From Armillaria gallica (lineage: Eukaryota; Basidiomycota; Agaricomycetes; Agaricales; Physalacriaceae), in assembly GCA_037576215.1 (NCBI GenBank), contig JBANDB010000004.1, positions 4,960,001 to 5,024,000 on the forward strand: a stretch of 64,000 nt of DNA, written 5' to 3'. A program made the position numbers and the translations under genes. How positions within the stretch are numbered: the first letter of the stretch is position 1; each line of letters starts with the position of its first letter. Positions 62,700-64,000 of the stretch are shown in pieces. Below the pieces are notes generated by a model. That model saw only the letters and a program-made list of their open reading frames with translations, was not told the origin of the DNA and searched no databases.

Positions 62700-63444
62700 T
62701 ACCTGATGGATTTGGAATAAAATAGGCAGAATTAGAAAAAAGACTCGGAAAACAAATGAAATGAATGCTGACCAGGCCGGAAAACGCCTTGATGACCCTT
62801 GAACGGCATGAAAAGGAGCCAGGAAAGGAAATGTTCCTTCCTACTAAGGAAATTCATGCCGAAAAATTCAATGAAATCTGCTAGGTGCTCGAGTTCTGTC
62901 ACGTGATCACTAAATTTTTGGCACAGTGTATCTACTTTTACATGAAATGCTACTCGAAAAAAACGAGGGACCCCCTCCCAGAGAGATTCCCAAAATCCAA
63001 ATGAAAAACCCCCCCTCGCCATCGAGCACCCTGCCACCGAGTCGACGTCGTACTGGCAATGTGCACGGCTGGACTCCACATGAGTACACAGTGGATAACC
63101 GAACAGACAAGCAACACACCTTCAAATGGTCTCATCCTCTGCCACGCAAATGCAAACATTGAGGCCAATGCCGCTCGTTCCTTGGTGCTGCTTCCAAAAC
63201 TCGTTACGCCTCGAATACCCCAAACCTTGGACGCTCTTGATACAAGTGTTATCGGAGACTGCCCTGCAAACTATTAGTCTACCGTCTGCAGCAAACAAAC
63301 AAACACTTACCCAAAATTCATAAACACCGTGCTAGTTGGTGGAAGGCGACGTGGGATGCTAGGGTGCCGAATTCGTCAGAACACCATCCCGGCGGAAAAG
63401 AAATTTCAATACATACTGCAAACATCCTAACTCTCAACAACGCT

Positions 63445-63830
63445 TCACCGTAGAAATCCATAGACTTCGCCAGGACGCCTCAATGCGTAACGTTCGGGGA
63501 CTGGACGTAGCGGGAGGGAATGACTTGACACAGGAGTGGGGGAAGAGACGCTCTCGGACATGGATGGAGAGATCGGATACGCGTTGATTGCAACTCCGCA
63601 TCTCCCCACATCGCCCATATCCTGGTTCCCCGGGAGCTGATACATCGCGTAACGGCGAAATTCGATACTCCCTCGAAGATAGGATAGGACGACATCGTAG
63701 ATATTGGTCTGCACAATTCGTTAGCACTTTAACAATAATGAAAACAACACGGAATGCTTACCAGCACACCACCATGGGACTCGGCAATGCGGACACACAT
63801 CAATCCCGGACTAAACCTCCCCCGCGTCAG
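63445..63830 (-). pseudogene. C-terminal exons of the unrecognised gene, copy 3
   Basis: Same exons as at 40,230-40,614, except for one additional C near 63,822 in the first exon, which breaks the frame unless it is a sequencing error. The adjoining array begins after about 63,836 and is cut by the window end. Confidence 0.35.
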
Positions 63831-64000
63831 CTATATCCTCGCTCGCCGGACGTCGATACGTCGTCTCGCAACAAAAGTCGTTCCCGTGATTGTTGAGGCC
63901 CTGTGATTGGCTTCGCTAGCTAGAGGGTGCTGGGCTACAAGACCTGTCAGTACTTCATTGCTCACCAAGGTACAAGTGAACACTCACCATACTTCAGCGG

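Larger units (their letters stand above)
59929..64000. repeat. tandem repeat unit, copy 3 (cut by window end)
   Basis: Third unit, 4.1 kb visible. It carries the same diverged PAN3 5' part as copy 2. Single-base length changes relative to copy 2 were seen in a G run at about 61,896-61,900 and a C run at about 63,820-63,825. The array probably continues beyond the window. Confidence 0.88.

Overview
The window is nuclear DNA of a basidiomycete fungus, most likely an Agaricomycete. Coding regions are broken by many GT-AG introns of about 46-60 bases, and the gene families fit: Atg17, Snf1, PAN3, choline-phosphate cytidylyltransferase, a YtcJ-like amidohydrolase, a basidiomycete-type P450, and a DUF6534-like membrane protein. 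Exon structures below were worked out by hand from splice signals, reading frame and family conservation; in the eleven genes scored as intact all exons join in frame.

Layout. 1-4,860: gene-poor, decayed, ending in an AT-rich palindromic stretch. 5.1-10.3 kb: three + strand genes (MAP-kinase-phosphatase type dual-specificity phosphatase, LysM protein, kinase-like protein) and then a broken partial copy of the LysM gene at 11.1 kb. 12.2-16.3 kb: a head-to-head pair, amidohydrolase (-) and CTP:phosphocholine cytidylyltransferase (+), only 88 bases apart, followed by a sugar-transporter relic. 17.3-25.3 kb: three consecutive - strand genes, ATG17, SNF1 and dipeptidyl peptidase III, all related to starvation, energy sensing or peptide turnover. 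25.6-28.7 kb: an 868-residue protein of unknown function with an internally duplicated Cys-rich module, convergent with a P450 (28.8-31.1 kb). 32.5-34.3 kb: a probably frameshifted membrane-protein gene. 35.0-39.5 kb: TFIIE-beta (-) and PAN3 (+), head to head.

From 36.7 kb to the end the sequence is a direct tandem array of an approximately 11.6-kb unit: copy 1 (36,687-48,321), copy 2 (48,322-59,928) and the start of copy 3 (59,929-64,000). Each unit begins inside the first exon of the TFIIE-beta gene, carries PAN3, a degenerate 260-320-base exon-like array, and about 7 kb of apparently non-functional DNA. Only copy 1 has an intact TFIIE-beta and an intact PAN3. In copies 2 and 3 the 5' third of PAN3 is diverged, has lost its ATG and has in-frame stops, whereas the rest is nearly identical to copy 1. 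That sharp boundary suggests unequal crossing-over or gene conversion.

Other notable points: inferred micro-exons of 6 bases (DPP III) and 4 and 14 bases (P450), GC-AG introns in both TFIIE-beta and PAN3, a 631-base intron in TFIIE-beta among roughly 50-base neighbours, three MluI-cell-cycle-box-like motifs upstream of the kinase-like gene, and a possible mitochondrial leader from an upstream ATG of DPP III. I found no convincing tRNA or rRNA gene, no CRISPR array and no intact transposon.
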